Source: Stieleria sedimenti
GTDB taxonomy: Bacteria > Planctomycetota > Planctomycetia > Pirellulales > Pirellulaceae
Direction: 5' to 3'
DNA length: 64,000 nucleotides
Assembly (NCBI RefSeq): GCF_025060895.1
Contig: NZ_JANZKV010000072.1
Span: 1-64,000 of the forward strand
In this document: in pieces, positions 18,254 to 26,772 of the stretch
Layout of the letters: the number at the start of each line of letters is the position of its first letter
Numbering within the stretch: position 1 is the first letter of the stretch
Translations under genes and position numbers: made by a program
Notes under the pieces: generated by a model
What the model was told of the DNA's origin: nothing
Databases searched by the model: none
What the model saw: only the letters and a program-made list of their open reading frames with translations

Positions 18254-20566
18254 ATGCGAAAACAAGATCTCTCGGCGTTCTCGATGATTTTGGCTGCTTT
18301 CTGCCTCGGCACGCTGACCACCGTCGCCATCAGTGGTTGCAAGCCGCCGACCGCCGTGCCGCGTGCCGCGGAAACCAGCAGCACGTCGGGCGGCAATACG
18401 ACCGGCAGCAACACGACCGCATCGGCCCGGTGGGCGTCCAACACGACGGCCAACACCACCGTCGCTGCTGAAACCCCGGTTGCCGAAGTCCCGATGCCGG
18501 TCAAGCCCGCCGTCGAGGTGGTCGAACCGGCAGCGGCCGAACCGATCGCCAGTGAACCCGAAGCCAGTGAACCCGAAGCCAGTGAACCCGAAGCCAGTGA
18601 ACCCGAAGCCAGTGAACCCGAAGCCAAGGTCGCCGCCAAACCGACCCGCGATGCCGAGGTGGAAAGCCAAGCATCAGCGACCACATTGGTATCCGAAGTT
18701 GCGGATCCCAACGAAGTGATGGCCGGCGGGAAGGACTGGCCGCAGTGGGGCGGAACGCGGTTGCGAAACAACACACCGGGCGTGACCGGATTACCGCGCA
18801 GTTGGAACATCGGCAAGTTTGATCGGCGAACCGGAGAGTGGGACAACAGCAACGCCGAAAACATCGTGTGGTACGCCAATCTGGGCAGCCAGACGTACGG
18901 AAATCCCGTCGTCGCCGGCGGTCGCGTGTTCGTCGGAACCAACAACGGTGCCGGGCACCTGAAACGTTATCCCTCCCAAGTCGACTTGGGATGCCTGTTG
19001 GCCTTTAACGAAGCCGATGGAGAATTTCTGTGGCAGCACAGCAGCGAAAAGCTGATCACCGGACGCGTCCACGACTGGCCGTTGCAGGGGATCTGCTGTG
19101 CACCGCTGGTCGAAGGCAATCGGTTGTGGTTTGTGACCAGCCGCGGCGAAGTCCGCTGTCTCGACGTCGAAGGGTTTTATGACGGCGAAGACGACGGGCC
19201 GGTGACAGAGGAAACCGCGTTCGTGGCCGAATTGATGCTCGCCAGCGACGCCGGCAAGGCGGCGGTAGCGGCACTCGGCGAAGGCAAACTGTCCGACGGC
19301 TTGGTCGAAGCGCTCCAAACGGCCGGCGAAGAGGTCAGTGGTGATGTCAAAATTGAAAGTGTCGACGAAGGCGCCGGCTGGGTTGCCAGCGGCAACTTCG
19401 GCGGCGTCGATCGCACGTTTGAACTCAAAAAGGCCGGCCCGCGGTTGAGCGTGTTCAAGAGCTTGGGCATTCACGACAAACGCGACGCCGACACCATCTG
19501 GATCTACAACATGATGGAGGAACTGGGGACCAGCCAGCACAACATGTGCTCGTGCAGCGTGACCAGCTTTGGCGATTACTTGTTCGTCAACACCAGCAAT
19601 GGATTGGACGAATCGCACTTGAACTTGCCCGCCCCCGATGCACCGACGTTCCTGTGCATGAACAAGAACACCGGCGAATTGCTGTGGCAAGACTCCTCGC
19701 CGGGGTCCAACATCCTTCACGGCCAATGGTCCAGTCCCACTGTCGCCGTGCTCGGCGGCGTGCCGCAGGTATTGTTTTGCGGCGGAGACGGCTGGTTGTA
19801 CAGCTTCAAAGCCGATGGCGGCGTCGAGGGCAAGCCGGAACTGCTGTGGAAATTTGACTGCAACCCGAAGGAATCCAAGTGGGTCATCGGCGGCGAAGGA
19901 ACCCGAAACAATCTGATCGCGACGCCCGTCGTCTACAACGATCTGGTTTACATCGCGGTCGGACAGGACCCCGAGCACGGTGAGGGCGAAGGCCACTTCT
20001 GGTGCATCGATCCCACCAAGCGTGGCAACGTTTCACCGCAACTGGCGATGAAGGTCGAAGGCGACAGCCGCACCGAGATTCCCCACAAACGGATCCAAGC
20101 GGTTGAACCCGAGAAGGGTGAAATCGCGGTCGACAATCCGAATTCGGCCGTGGTTTGGCACTACTCGTTGTCGGACAACAACGATGACGGCGAAATCGAC
20201 TTCGAAGAGGAAATGCACCGAACGATCGGCACCTGTGCGATCAAAGACGATGTGATCTACGTCGCCGACTTTTCGGGATTGTTGCACTGCCTGGACGCAC
20301 GCGGCGAAAACGGCGAGGCCAAGGTCCACTTCACCTATGACATGTTCGCACAAAGCTGGGGTAGCCCGCTGATCAGTGACGGGCACGTCTACGTGGGCGA
20401 CGAAGACGGCGACGTGGCGATTTTCCAATTCGGTCCGCAGTACAACGAGCCGATCGAAGAAATCAACATGGGCAGCAGCGTCTACAGTACGCCGATCGCG
20501 GCCAACGGTCGAATCTACATCAGCACCAAAGACAAGTTGTTCGCAATCGAGAAGCAATCGCAATGA
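18254..20566 (+). CDS. PQQ-like beta-propeller lipoprotein
   Basis: A 770-residue protein. The N-terminal hydrophobic segment ends in VAISGC, a lipobox-like site at about residue 31, so a lipoprotein anchor is likely. A Pro/Ala/Glu-rich linker of about 130 residues includes SEPEA repeated five times. The catalytic-looking body starts KDWPQWGGTRLRNNTPG and has propeller blades (GEFLWQHS, GELLWQDS, ELLWKFDC, GRIYISTKDKLFAIE). An EF-hand-like loop DNNDDGEIDFEEE lies near residue 640. The stop overlaps the next start as ATGA. Probable envelope protein; the Asp-rich loop suggests calcium binding. Confidence 0.87.
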   Translation: MRKQDLSAFSMILAAFCLGTLTTVAISGCKPPTAVPRAAETSSTSGGNTTGSNTTASARWASNTTANTTVAAETPVAEVPMPVKPAVEVVEPAAAEPIASEPEASEPEASEPEASEPEASEPEAKVAAKPTRDAEVESQASATTLVSEVADPNEVMAGGKDWPQWGGTRLRNNTPGVTGLPRSWNIGKFDRRTGEWDNSNAENIVWYANLGSQTYGNPVVAGGRVFVGTNNGAGHLKRYPSQVDLGCLLAFNEADGEFLWQHSSEKLITGRVHDWPLQGICCAPLVEGNRLWFVTSRGEVRCLDVEGFYDGEDDGPVTEETAFVAELMLASDAGKAAVAALGEGKLSDGLVEALQTAGEEVSGDVKIESVDEGAGWVASGNFGGVDRTFELKKAGPRLSVFKSLGIHDKRDADTIWIYNMMEELGTSQHNMCSCSVTSFGDYLFVNTSNGLDESHLNLPAPDAPTFLCMNKNTGELLWQDSSPGSNILHGQWSSPTVAVLGGVPQVLFCGGDGWLYSFKADGGVEGKPELLWKFDCNPKESKWVIGGEGTRNNLIATPVVYNDLVYIAVGQDPEHGEGEGHFWCIDPTKRGNVSPQLAMKVEGDSRTEIPHKRIQAVEPEKGEIAVDNPNSAVVWHYSLSDNNDDGEIDFEEEMHRTIGTCAIKDDVIYVADFSGLLHCLDARGENGEAKVHFTYDMFAQSWGSPLISDGHVYVGDEDGDVAIFQFGPQYNEPIEEINMGSSVYSTPIAANGRIYISTKDKLFAIEKQSQ
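18551..18625. repeat. 15-base tandem repeat, five copies
   Basis: AGTGAACCCGAAGCC is repeated five times without change inside the PQQ lipoprotein gene, encoding SEPEA in the linker. Copy number is likely to vary by slippage without loss of frame. Confidence 0.9.
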
Positions 20567-20940
20567 CGAAGACCGTTGTGGACTGTGGCAATTGCGGCCC
20601 CGATTTTCACTCGATCCGTCAGTTTGTGACTTCCAACTTTGATGCCGTCGTCGTGCAATCGCACAACGCGGAAGAAACGCTCAAGTTGCTGCGCCAGCGC
20701 GACGTCGCGCTGGTGACCGTCAATCGGAAACTTGATCGTGACTACTCCGATGGGATGGAAGTCGTCAATGCGATCAAAGCCGAAGAGGATCTCGCCGACG
20801 TGCCCGTGATGTTGGTGACCAATTACGAAGAGCACCAGCAGGCGGCGATGGAGGCCGGTTGCGTGCGGGGTTTCGGAAAACTTGCCTTGCGAGACCCGAG
20901 GACCGTCGAACTGTTTCAGCCGTATTTGGGTTCAACTTGA
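20563..20940 (+). CDS. receiver-domain protein lacking the phospho-Asp
   Basis: A 125-residue stand-alone CheY-like domain. The fold can be followed: beta-3 DVALVTVN, beta-4 VPVMLVTN with the conserved Thr, and a Lys in FGK at the beta-5 position. At the end of beta-3, where the phospho-accepting Asp should be, Asn is found (VTVNRKLD), and the following loop is two residues longer than in CheY. It is therefore probably not phosphorylated, or signals by a different mechanism. It overlaps the PQQ gene by ATGA and the DMT gene by TTGA, so the three are likely translated together. Two Cys pairs near the start (VDCGNCG) are noted. Confidence 0.72.
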   Translation: MTKTVVDCGNCGPDFHSIRQFVTSNFDAVVVQSHNAEETLKLLRQRDVALVTVNRKLDRDYSDGMEVVNAIKAEEDLADVPVMLVTNYEEHQQAAMEAGCVRGFGKLALRDPRTVELFQPYLGST

Positions 20941-21455
20941 ACCACTCCACCACCTTCTTTTTGATCGCGATTTGCGTCGGCTTGTTGGCCGGTGGTCTGC
21001 TCGGTGCTCAACCGAGCATTAACGGATCACTGGGCAAGAACGTCGCCCACCCGTTGCAAGCGTCGCTGATCTCCTTCGGCAGCGGGACATTGATTCTGTT
21101 GCTGCTGACGATGGTGGTCGGGGAATTCCCGCCCGTCTTTGCCGTGTCGCCGCGTCAATTGCCGTGGTGGATCTGGTTCGGCGGTGCGATCGGTGTGGTG
21201 ATGGTTTCGACGTCGCTGTTCATCGTGCCGCGGATCGGCTCGCTGCCCTGGTTCGCCGCCGTCATGACGGGGCAAACGCTGGCCGCGCTGCTGCTGGATC
21301 ATTACGGGCTGCTCGGCAATCCGAAGACACCGGTTTCTGCCCTGCGCGTCTGCGGGACGCTGTTGTTGGTGCTGGGGATCCTGGCGATCGTCGGAGCGCG
21401 GCGTCTGGAAGCCACCCAAGACGCGGCGGTAGAAGTCGTCGAGACCAAAGACTAA
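20937..21455 (+). CDS. DMT-family inner-membrane protein (YdcZ/DUF606-like)
   Basis: A 172-residue protein with five hydrophobic helices. Hallmarks of the DUF606/YdcZ branch of the drug/metabolite transporter superfamily are GAQPSINGSLGK near the first helix, PWFAAVMTGQTLAALLLDHYGLLG, and a final TM ending in GARRLE. These small half-size transporters often act as homo- or heterodimers; the substrate is unknown. No ATG is available; TTG 20937 overlaps the stop of the receiver gene (TTGA) and gives an N-terminus that enters the first helix as expected. A longer TTG start at 20859 would lie inside the preceding gene. Confidence 0.78.
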   Translation: MNHSTTFFLIAICVGLLAGGLLGAQPSINGSLGKNVAHPLQASLISFGSGTLILLLLTMVVGEFPPVFAVSPRQLPWWIWFGGAIGVVMVSTSLFIVPRIGSLPWFAAVMTGQTLAALLLDHYGLLGNPKTPVSALRVCGTLLLVLGILAIVGARRLEATQDAAVEVVETKD

Positions 21456-21460
21456 GTGGC

Positions 21461-21578
21461 GTAAGCTTCCAGCTTGCGTTCGGAAAAGTGGGTAGGCTTC
21501 CAGCTTGCGTTCGGAAAAGTGGGGTAAGCTTCCAGCTTGTGTTCGGAATAGTGGGGTAAGCTTCCAGCTTGTGTGAGG
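21461..21578. repeat. tandem array 1: 31-32-base unit, four copies
   Basis: The unit begins GTAAGCTTCCAGCTTGCGTT and continues CGGAAAAGTGGG. Copies begin at 21461, 21492, 21524 and 21556, the last being partial. It starts immediately after the DMT gene stop. Confidence 0.88.
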
Positions 21579-21586
21579 CAGAGAGA

Positions 21587-21690
21587 GGCAAGCAGGAAGC
21601 TTACCTGACCGCTGGCAAGCAGGAAGCTTACCTGACCGCTGGCAAGCAGGATGCTTACCTGACCGCTGGCAAGCAGGATGCTTACCCCAC
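21587..21690. repeat. tandem array 2: 27-base unit, four copies, inverted to array 1
   Basis: The unit begins GGCAAGCAGGAAGCTTACCT and ends GACCGCT. Copies begin at 21587, 21614, 21641 and 21668. Its core CAAGCAGGAAGCTTAC is the reverse complement of the array 1 core with one change, so the two arrays can pair. The unit is nine codons long and open in frame with the following sigma gene. Confidence 0.88.
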
Positions 21691-21706
21691 TGTAGGTGAC
21701 GATCGC

Positions 21707-22285
21707 ATGTCCAATGAACTTCCTTTCGATGATGCCGATTCGCCCGAGACGCCCTTCCAGGCCGCCTCACTGGACGATGTTTGGCAAAGCTTTGGCAGTC
21801 AGCTACGACGCCGAGCGCGGACGCGCTTGCGGCAGTATGGCTTGACCGGTCAGACCGAATCGATGGACATCTGCAACGAAGTGATGGTGGATCTGGCCAA
21901 GCGAACGGATGCCGATTCGTTGACGGCGGACGATATCCTGTCCTATATCCTGCGTGCGATCGATAACGAAGTGGTCGACACCTTTCGAACGCTGGCACGT
22001 CATTGCCGCGATTTCCGTCGCAACGAAGCGACGCCGGTGGAGGAGATCAAGCTGCACGGCGCCCAGACTTCGCCCAGCCAGATCGCGCTCCGCAGGGAAG
22101 TGGCCGATCGCGTGCGTTCGATCTTGGGCGAATCGGACGCCCTGGCGCTTGACATGATGTTGCAGAACCACGACTGGAACGAGATCGGCCAGCGGCTGGG
22201 GATCAAACCGGACACCGCCCGCATGCGGGTGCGCCGGGCACTGGATCGAGCCCGCGAAGAGATCGGTTTGTCGGAGTCGTCGTGA
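21707..22285 (+). CDS. ECF-family RNA polymerase sigma factor
   Basis: A 192-residue sigma factor of the planctomycete ECF type. Region 2 is about residues 25-95 (RARTRLRQYGLTGQTESMDICNEV, then DDILSYILRAIDNEVVDTFR) and region 4 about 130-185 with the helix-turn-helix HDWNEIGQRLGIKPDTARMRVRRALDR. ATG 21707 is chosen because the upstream extension is only array 2. The stop overlaps the next start (TGATG). There is no anti-sigma factor with a Zn motif; the coupled pseudokinase is the obvious partner to test. In planctomycetes, ECF genes next to Ser/Thr kinases are common. Confidence 0.88.
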   Translation: MSNELPFDDADSPETPFQAASLDDVWQSFGSQLRRRARTRLRQYGLTGQTESMDICNEVMVDLAKRTDADSLTADDILSYILRAIDNEVVDTFRTLARHCRDFRRNEATPVEEIKLHGAQTSPSQIALRREVADRVRSILGESDALALDMMLQNHDWNEIGQRLGIKPDTARMRVRRALDRAREEIGLSESS

Positions 22286-23586
22286 TGGCCGAACGTCCGT
22301 CCCCGCACGACCCGAGCCGTCCCGCCGATGCGACCGCAAGCACGTCGCCCCACGTTGCCAGGATCGATGACCTCATCGGCTGGCTGCAGCGGCGCCGCGA
22401 AAGTCTTCCGACGTCACCGCTGGCGGAGCTAATCGATCAGGCATCGCTGTCAACGAGCGGACTGGTGGAATTGGCGGCCGTCGACTTGATCGGGCAACGT
22501 CGCCGGGGGCAGCAGGTTGTCGTGGAAGACTACTTAAAGCAGTTCCCGCAACTTGCCGAGACCGAGAGTGATGTGTTGGATCTGATTGACGCCGAGCTTT
22601 GTGTCCGCCGTGAACGAGGTGAGGTTTGCGATCCGTCCAGTTTTCGTGATCGTTTTCCAAAACTCGCCGATTCGATCGAGCAATTGATTCATCTGGAACC
22701 TGGTCGGGGCGAAATCAACGCCGGCGAAAGTTTGGACTGGGATCAATCGGTGGGCCAGCGACAGATGACCGTTGCCGCGGGGCAGCCTTCGGGCGGACAG
22801 CCGGTTTCGGAAACGCGCCCCGACGATTCGATCGATGTACCGATCCCGATCAAACCACCCGAGTGGATCGTCGGCGCCCGCTGCATTGCGACCGTCCAAC
22901 TGCGGCGTGGGCGTTGTTGGCTGGTCAAGGGACGTGACACCGAGCGGAACGACACCGTGGCGATGAAGATCATTCCGCTGCCCGCCAGCCTGGGACGAAC
23001 CGAGCGGACCCGCATCCTGGATCTCTGCGAGCGTACCAGCAGCGTCACGCATCCGTCCTGGGTGGCACCGCGAATTGCGGCGATCAACAACGGGCACCTC
23101 GCCGTCGTGCGGCCCTGGATCTTCGGCGATTCCTTTGCGTTACGTCCGCCAGGTGCGCATCATGTTGAACGCTTGCAGATGCTGGTGCGTGTCGCGTTTG
23201 CGCTCGCCGCGGCACACCGCATCGGTGCGACGCATGGCAGCGTGACGTGCGGGAATGCGATCATCGATCACCAGTCCCGAGTCAACCTGATCGACACGGC
23301 ATCGGGGGTCGCGTGTTGGGCCGAACCCTATGCGACGTGGCAGCACGAGTTGTCGAAAACACTGCCCGACCGGATTCGCCGCGACACCATCGGATTGGTC
23401 GGAATGATCACGCTGGAATGCCTCGAGTCACCCGATCGAATCGCATCGACCTGGATTCCGCAACTCACCGAAGAAATTGATTTTAGCAGCAACGATGCCT
23501 GCGCGATCATTGGCGAGGCTCTGCAGTCCTGTTTGGATCAGAAGCCCGTCGAACGCTCGTGGTGGCAAAAAGTGATGCGTCCTTGA
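22285..23586 (+). CDS. protein-kinase-like protein with degenerate active site (pseudokinase)
   Basis: A 433-residue protein. Residues 1-150 contain the segment VVEDYLKQFPQL...DPSSFRDRFPKL, which is common at the N-terminus of planctomycete Ser/Thr kinases. The kinase-like part follows: the glycine loop is lost, VAMKIIPLP has the beta-3 Lys, the HRD/catalytic loop reads THGSVTCGNAIID (HGS, no Asp), and the DFG position reads LIDTAS. The C-lobe is short. It therefore probably binds rather than phosphorylates. It has no membrane helix and so appears cytoplasmic. Translation is coupled to the sigma gene, which suggests a regulatory role for it on that sigma factor. Confidence 0.75.
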   Translation: MAERPSPHDPSRPADATASTSPHVARIDDLIGWLQRRRESLPTSPLAELIDQASLSTSGLVELAAVDLIGQRRRGQQVVVEDYLKQFPQLAETESDVLDLIDAELCVRRERGEVCDPSSFRDRFPKLADSIEQLIHLEPGRGEINAGESLDWDQSVGQRQMTVAAGQPSGGQPVSETRPDDSIDVPIPIKPPEWIVGARCIATVQLRRGRCWLVKGRDTERNDTVAMKIIPLPASLGRTERTRILDLCERTSSVTHPSWVAPRIAAINNGHLAVVRPWIFGDSFALRPPGAHHVERLQMLVRVAFALAAAHRIGATHGSVTCGNAIIDHQSRVNLIDTASGVACWAEPYATWQHELSKTLPDRIRRDTIGLVGMITLECLESPDRIASTWIPQLTEEIDFSSNDACAIIGEALQSCLDQKPVERSWWQKVMRP

Positions 23587-23682
23587 CGGTACCGCCTACC
23601 CTCCTTTGCATGAATCGAAACCCTTGCAGTCAGCTTGAAAAAACGCCCCCTTCCCCTTTTTTGTGGCATTGCCCATTTTCAT

Positions 23683-25134
23683 TTATCGCACGGCGTCTTC
23701 GAATGCGTCGGCCGGTTGGTAGTCGAAGTAGCACTTGCGTTTGATGACGTCCGCGACCGACTCGGGCACCATCGACTCCCATTCCGGGTCGCCCGATTTG
23801 ATTTTTTGCAGCACGTCCCGTGATCGCACGTGCAAGCAGGCGGGATTGTAGTTTTGCACGTCGATGATGCCGCCTCGGTCACACAGGTACCCGAACAGTT
23901 GTCTCAACTGAGGATCGATGTTCAAGTTCTCACAGGTCGTCAATTCGCCGCTCTCGGAATCCAGCATCGGATAGCAGTAGACCTGCAAGCCGTTCTTAAA
24001 CATCCGTCCGAAGGATTCCAGAATGCCGCCTTGGAGCCCGGTGTAGTACTGTTCGTCAAACAGTTCCAACAGACTGCCGGCCCCCATCGTGATCGCGATT
24101 TTTTCTTTGGTGTAGCGTGACAGGTAGGCGGCAAGTCGATAGTACTGGAAGTAATCGGAAATCAGGACCGGCATCCCGCAGGTGGCCATCACATCGGCCC
24201 GTGCCAGGAAGTCCGACAAATTGATTTCCCCCGCGGCCTTCAAGTTGTTCATCGTCAGTTCCATGACGGAGACGACTTCCTTGCCCACCACGTTGGGATG
24301 CTTGGAGAATTGTTCTCGGGCGCTCTCCAGCATGTCCAAATTGACGTTGCAAACGGGACGAAAGCTTCCGCGTTCGACCAGGATCGCTTTGCGGTAAAAG
24401 AACTCCGACGGCTGCAAGACTTCTCCGCTGGCCGCGAACATGGCCGCACCGCTCAAGCCGAGCTCGACCAGTTTCAGACTCATCAAGCGGTTATCGACGT
24501 GGCGGAACGCGATTCCGGAAAACTCGATCATGTCGATCTCGATCCGCGACGTCGACAGGCCGTCCAGAAGTGCGGCGACCAACAGCTCGGGCTCATGGTG
24601 GAGGGCAAAGGCGCCGTGGACTAGGTTGACGCCGACGATGCCGAGGGCTTCCTGTTGCAGGGCCGCCTCGTCATCGAGCATTCGGACGTGAATGATGATC
24701 TGGCTGTCTTCGTCTTGGGGATGGGCCTGAAACTTGATCCCCATCCAACCGTGGCAGGCATTGGTGCCGTGATAGTTCCTTGCCGAAACGGTGTCGGCGA
24801 AGGTGAAGAACGCGGTCGTTTCACCGCGGACCTCTCGCAACCGGTCCAGATTCAACGTGTGTTCATAGTCGAGCATCGCCTGCAGGCGTTCACGACAGAC
24901 GTAGCGTGACGCCCGTCCGTAGATCGCGTCACTGACCTTCATGTCATAGGCCGACATGCTCTTGGCGATCGTGCCGGCGCCACCCCCGACGCGAAAGAAC
25001 CAGCGAACGACCTCTTGCCCCGCGCCGATCTCCGCAAAGGTACCGTAGCGGCGGGGATCCAAGTTGACCTCCAAGGCTTTTTGGTGCGTGTCGAGTGGTT
25101 CGGAGTGCTGACTGGATTGATGCGTTCGAATCAT
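23683..25134 (-). CDS. conserved protein of unknown function (about 483 residues)
   Basis: A soluble, evenly composed protein that looks strongly conserved: ALEVNLDPRRYGTFAEIGAGQEV near the start, then WFFRVGGGAGTIAKSMSAYD, DAIYG, FFTFADTVSARNYHGTN, CHGWMGIKFQAHP, and RPVCNVNLDML. It has no signal peptide, P-loop or Rossmann motif. I recall similar proteins of about 480 residues in several phyla carrying inconsistent names (nicotinate-nucleotide adenylyltransferase, TonB-dependent receptor); nothing here supports either. ATG 25134 is chosen; the frame is open 66 codons further, but that part reads unlike the rest. It is convergent with the pseudokinase and transcribed alone. Confidence 0.72.
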   Translation of the reverse strand: MIRTHQSSQHSEPLDTHQKALEVNLDPRRYGTFAEIGAGQEVVRWFFRVGGGAGTIAKSMSAYDMKVSDAIYGRASRYVCRERLQAMLDYEHTLNLDRLREVRGETTAFFTFADTVSARNYHGTNACHGWMGIKFQAHPQDEDSQIIIHVRMLDDEAALQQEALGIVGVNLVHGAFALHHEPELLVAALLDGLSTSRIEIDMIEFSGIAFRHVDNRLMSLKLVELGLSGAAMFAASGEVLQPSEFFYRKAILVERGSFRPVCNVNLDMLESAREQFSKHPNVVGKEVVSVMELTMNNLKAAGEINLSDFLARADVMATCGMPVLISDYFQYYRLAAYLSRYTKEKIAITMGAGSLLELFDEQYYTGLQGGILESFGRMFKNGLQVYCYPMLDSESGELTTCENLNIDPQLRQLFGYLCDRGGIIDVQNYNPACLHVRSRDVLQKIKSGDPEWESMVPESVADVIKRKCYFDYQPADAFEDAVR

Positions 25135-25713
25135 CTGGTTGGGGTCGCCGGGTTGAGTCGCGTGAAGAAAAAATACTCGCACAGAGAACATGGCTTGCGG
25201 TTTGGAGACGATCCCGATGGATGCCTGCCCGGCGTGGCGGTTCGGGCAGAATGAGGCCAAACCGTCATCATCGCGACGTCTGAAACGGAACGACGAAGCG
25301 TGTTCGACCTCTGGATCCAGCCTGGTCTGCAACCGTATCCTTTCCGCTTTGGCGGCCCCGTAAACGCACAGTCACTTAGAGGGGGCTGATTGCCCGTCGC
25401 CTTAAAAATGTAGTATGCTGGGCAATTGAGCCGCACGTGGTGATTCCTCCCGACGGTGGGATCGTGCGTGAGTGCGAAGATCATGCCTGAGGGGAGTCTG
25501 GCAACATGCTCATCTGAACACCATCTTCGGATGATTGACGATCGCACCTCCCTCCTCTGACGCCGCAGATTGAAAACTCCGCCCAGAAACTCGACACTGT
25601 TATCTCGTCTTCTGCGCCCGAGCCGGTGGAACGCTCCCCGACAGGCGGGCCGGGAGGCCGCTCACGTCACCATCACTTCAATCACACCAGTCGTTACGGG
25701 GTGACCGCATTCG
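25135..25713 (+). other. 579-base gap between divergent genes
   Basis: No gene is supported. The part next to 25135 is open in frame with the minus-strand gene and might be a longer N-terminus. On the plus strand TTGCCC (25390-25395) and TAGTAT (25411-25416) have only 15 bases between them, a weak promoter for the downstream regulator. That would leave a leader of about 290 bases with several short self-complementary parts but no structure I recognise. Confidence 0.4.
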
Positions 25714-26334
25714 ATGTCTTGGCAACAACAAGTCATTTTCGTCGTGGATGACGATGAACGCGCCCGGGAATCCGTCTGTGCGCTGGTGAGTTCGATGGGG
25801 TTGGAGTCCAAAGCGTTTGCGTCGGCCGAGGAGTTCCTGGAGTTCTACACCAAGGACAAGCCGGGATGCTTGGTGACGGATATCCGGATGCTGGGCATGA
25901 GCGGACTAGAGTTGCAAGCGCAATTGAATGACATGGGATCGCTGTTGCCGGTCATCGTTTTGACAGCGTTTGCGACGACACCGGTCACGGTCCAGGCGAT
26001 TCAGCGCGGCGCGATCACGTTGCTGGACAAGCCGTATCTGGAAGATGATCTCTGGAACGCGATCCGCAAAGCGCTTGCGCTCGATGCCAGCAAGCGTGTG
26101 GAAGAAGCGCACCGTCAAGCGATTCGGGAGCGGATCAACGAACTGACACCGTCCGAACGCACGGTTCTGTCTTATGTGGTGGCCGGCAAACCGAACAAGG
26201 TGATCGCGAATCGTCTTGACGTCAGCGTGCGAACGGTGGAGAACCGTCGCAGCGAGATCTATACCAAGTTGCAGGCCGAATCGGTGGTTGATCTGGTCAG
26301 GATGGTGATCGAAGCGGACATGCTTGATACCTAA
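25714..26334 (+). CDS. FixJ/NarL-family response regulator
   Basis: A 206-residue two-component regulator. The receiver domain (about 5-125) has the acidic pocket VVDDDE, phospho-acceptor Asp56 in LVTDIRM, the conserved Thr in VLTAFA and Lys in LDKPY. A LuxR-type helix-turn-helix (about 140-200) reads LTPSERTVLSYVVAGKPNKVIANRLDVSVRTVENRR. The layout matches FixJ/TodT-type transcription activators that dimerise when phosphorylated. No histidine kinase is within the window, so it is an orphan here. ATG 25714 agrees with the start of the receiver domain. Confidence 0.93.
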   Translation: MSWQQQVIFVVDDDERARESVCALVSSMGLESKAFASAEEFLEFYTKDKPGCLVTDIRMLGMSGLELQAQLNDMGSLLPVIVLTAFATTPVTVQAIQRGAITLLDKPYLEDDLWNAIRKALALDASKRVEEAHRQAIRERINELTPSERTVLSYVVAGKPNKVIANRLDVSVRTVENRRSEIYTKLQAESVVDLVRMVIEADMLDT

Positions 26335-26594
26335 CGCTTGCCCCCTTTTCCGCTCGACAAAGTCACCTCCGGCGGGTTGCGGGTTGCCACATCGCTTTTC
26401 GGTTTCTTCTCTTCATCGGATCGGCTGCGATTCGCAATACTGGATTCATCGATGGAACGATTCTTGTTGAGGGATCAACAACAATCGAGGGATCGATGAC
26501 CACGATGGAGCGCTGATTCACCGGACGAATCTTGGTAGGGAGACTCGGGCTTCGATCTTGGAAGGAATCTGCAGAACAAATGGGGCTCTTGGAG

Positions 26595-26622
26595 AATGTT
26601 CCGGCGGCAACGCCGGAACATT
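26595..26622. repeat. perfect hairpin with GCAA tetraloop
   Basis: AATGTTCCGGCG and CGCCGGAACATT form a 12-base-pair stem around GCAA, a stable GNRA tetraloop if transcribed on the plus strand. No T-tract follows, so a simple terminator is unlikely. Confidence 0.7.
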
Positions 26623-26772
26623 TCTCTGAGCCGCCACATTCTTCTGCGGAAATGCGTGGCGAAGCACAATGCGCGTGAGGCAGGCGCAGGTGTTGACGAC
26701 ACCGCACTTCCGACGGATCGGACGAGTGACCGTCAATGGGAACGGCTGGCGATCATCGACTTCACGGGGCGA

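Noticed and set aside
18791-19996. 401-codon minus-strand frame opposite the second propeller gene
   Set aside because: Lies wholly inside the better supported plus-strand gene.
26475-26736. Short frames on the minus strand in the 26.3-27.1 kb gap
   Set aside because: Overlapping frames of similar length, no domain, and interrupted by the hairpin at 26595; not supportable as a gene or pseudogene.
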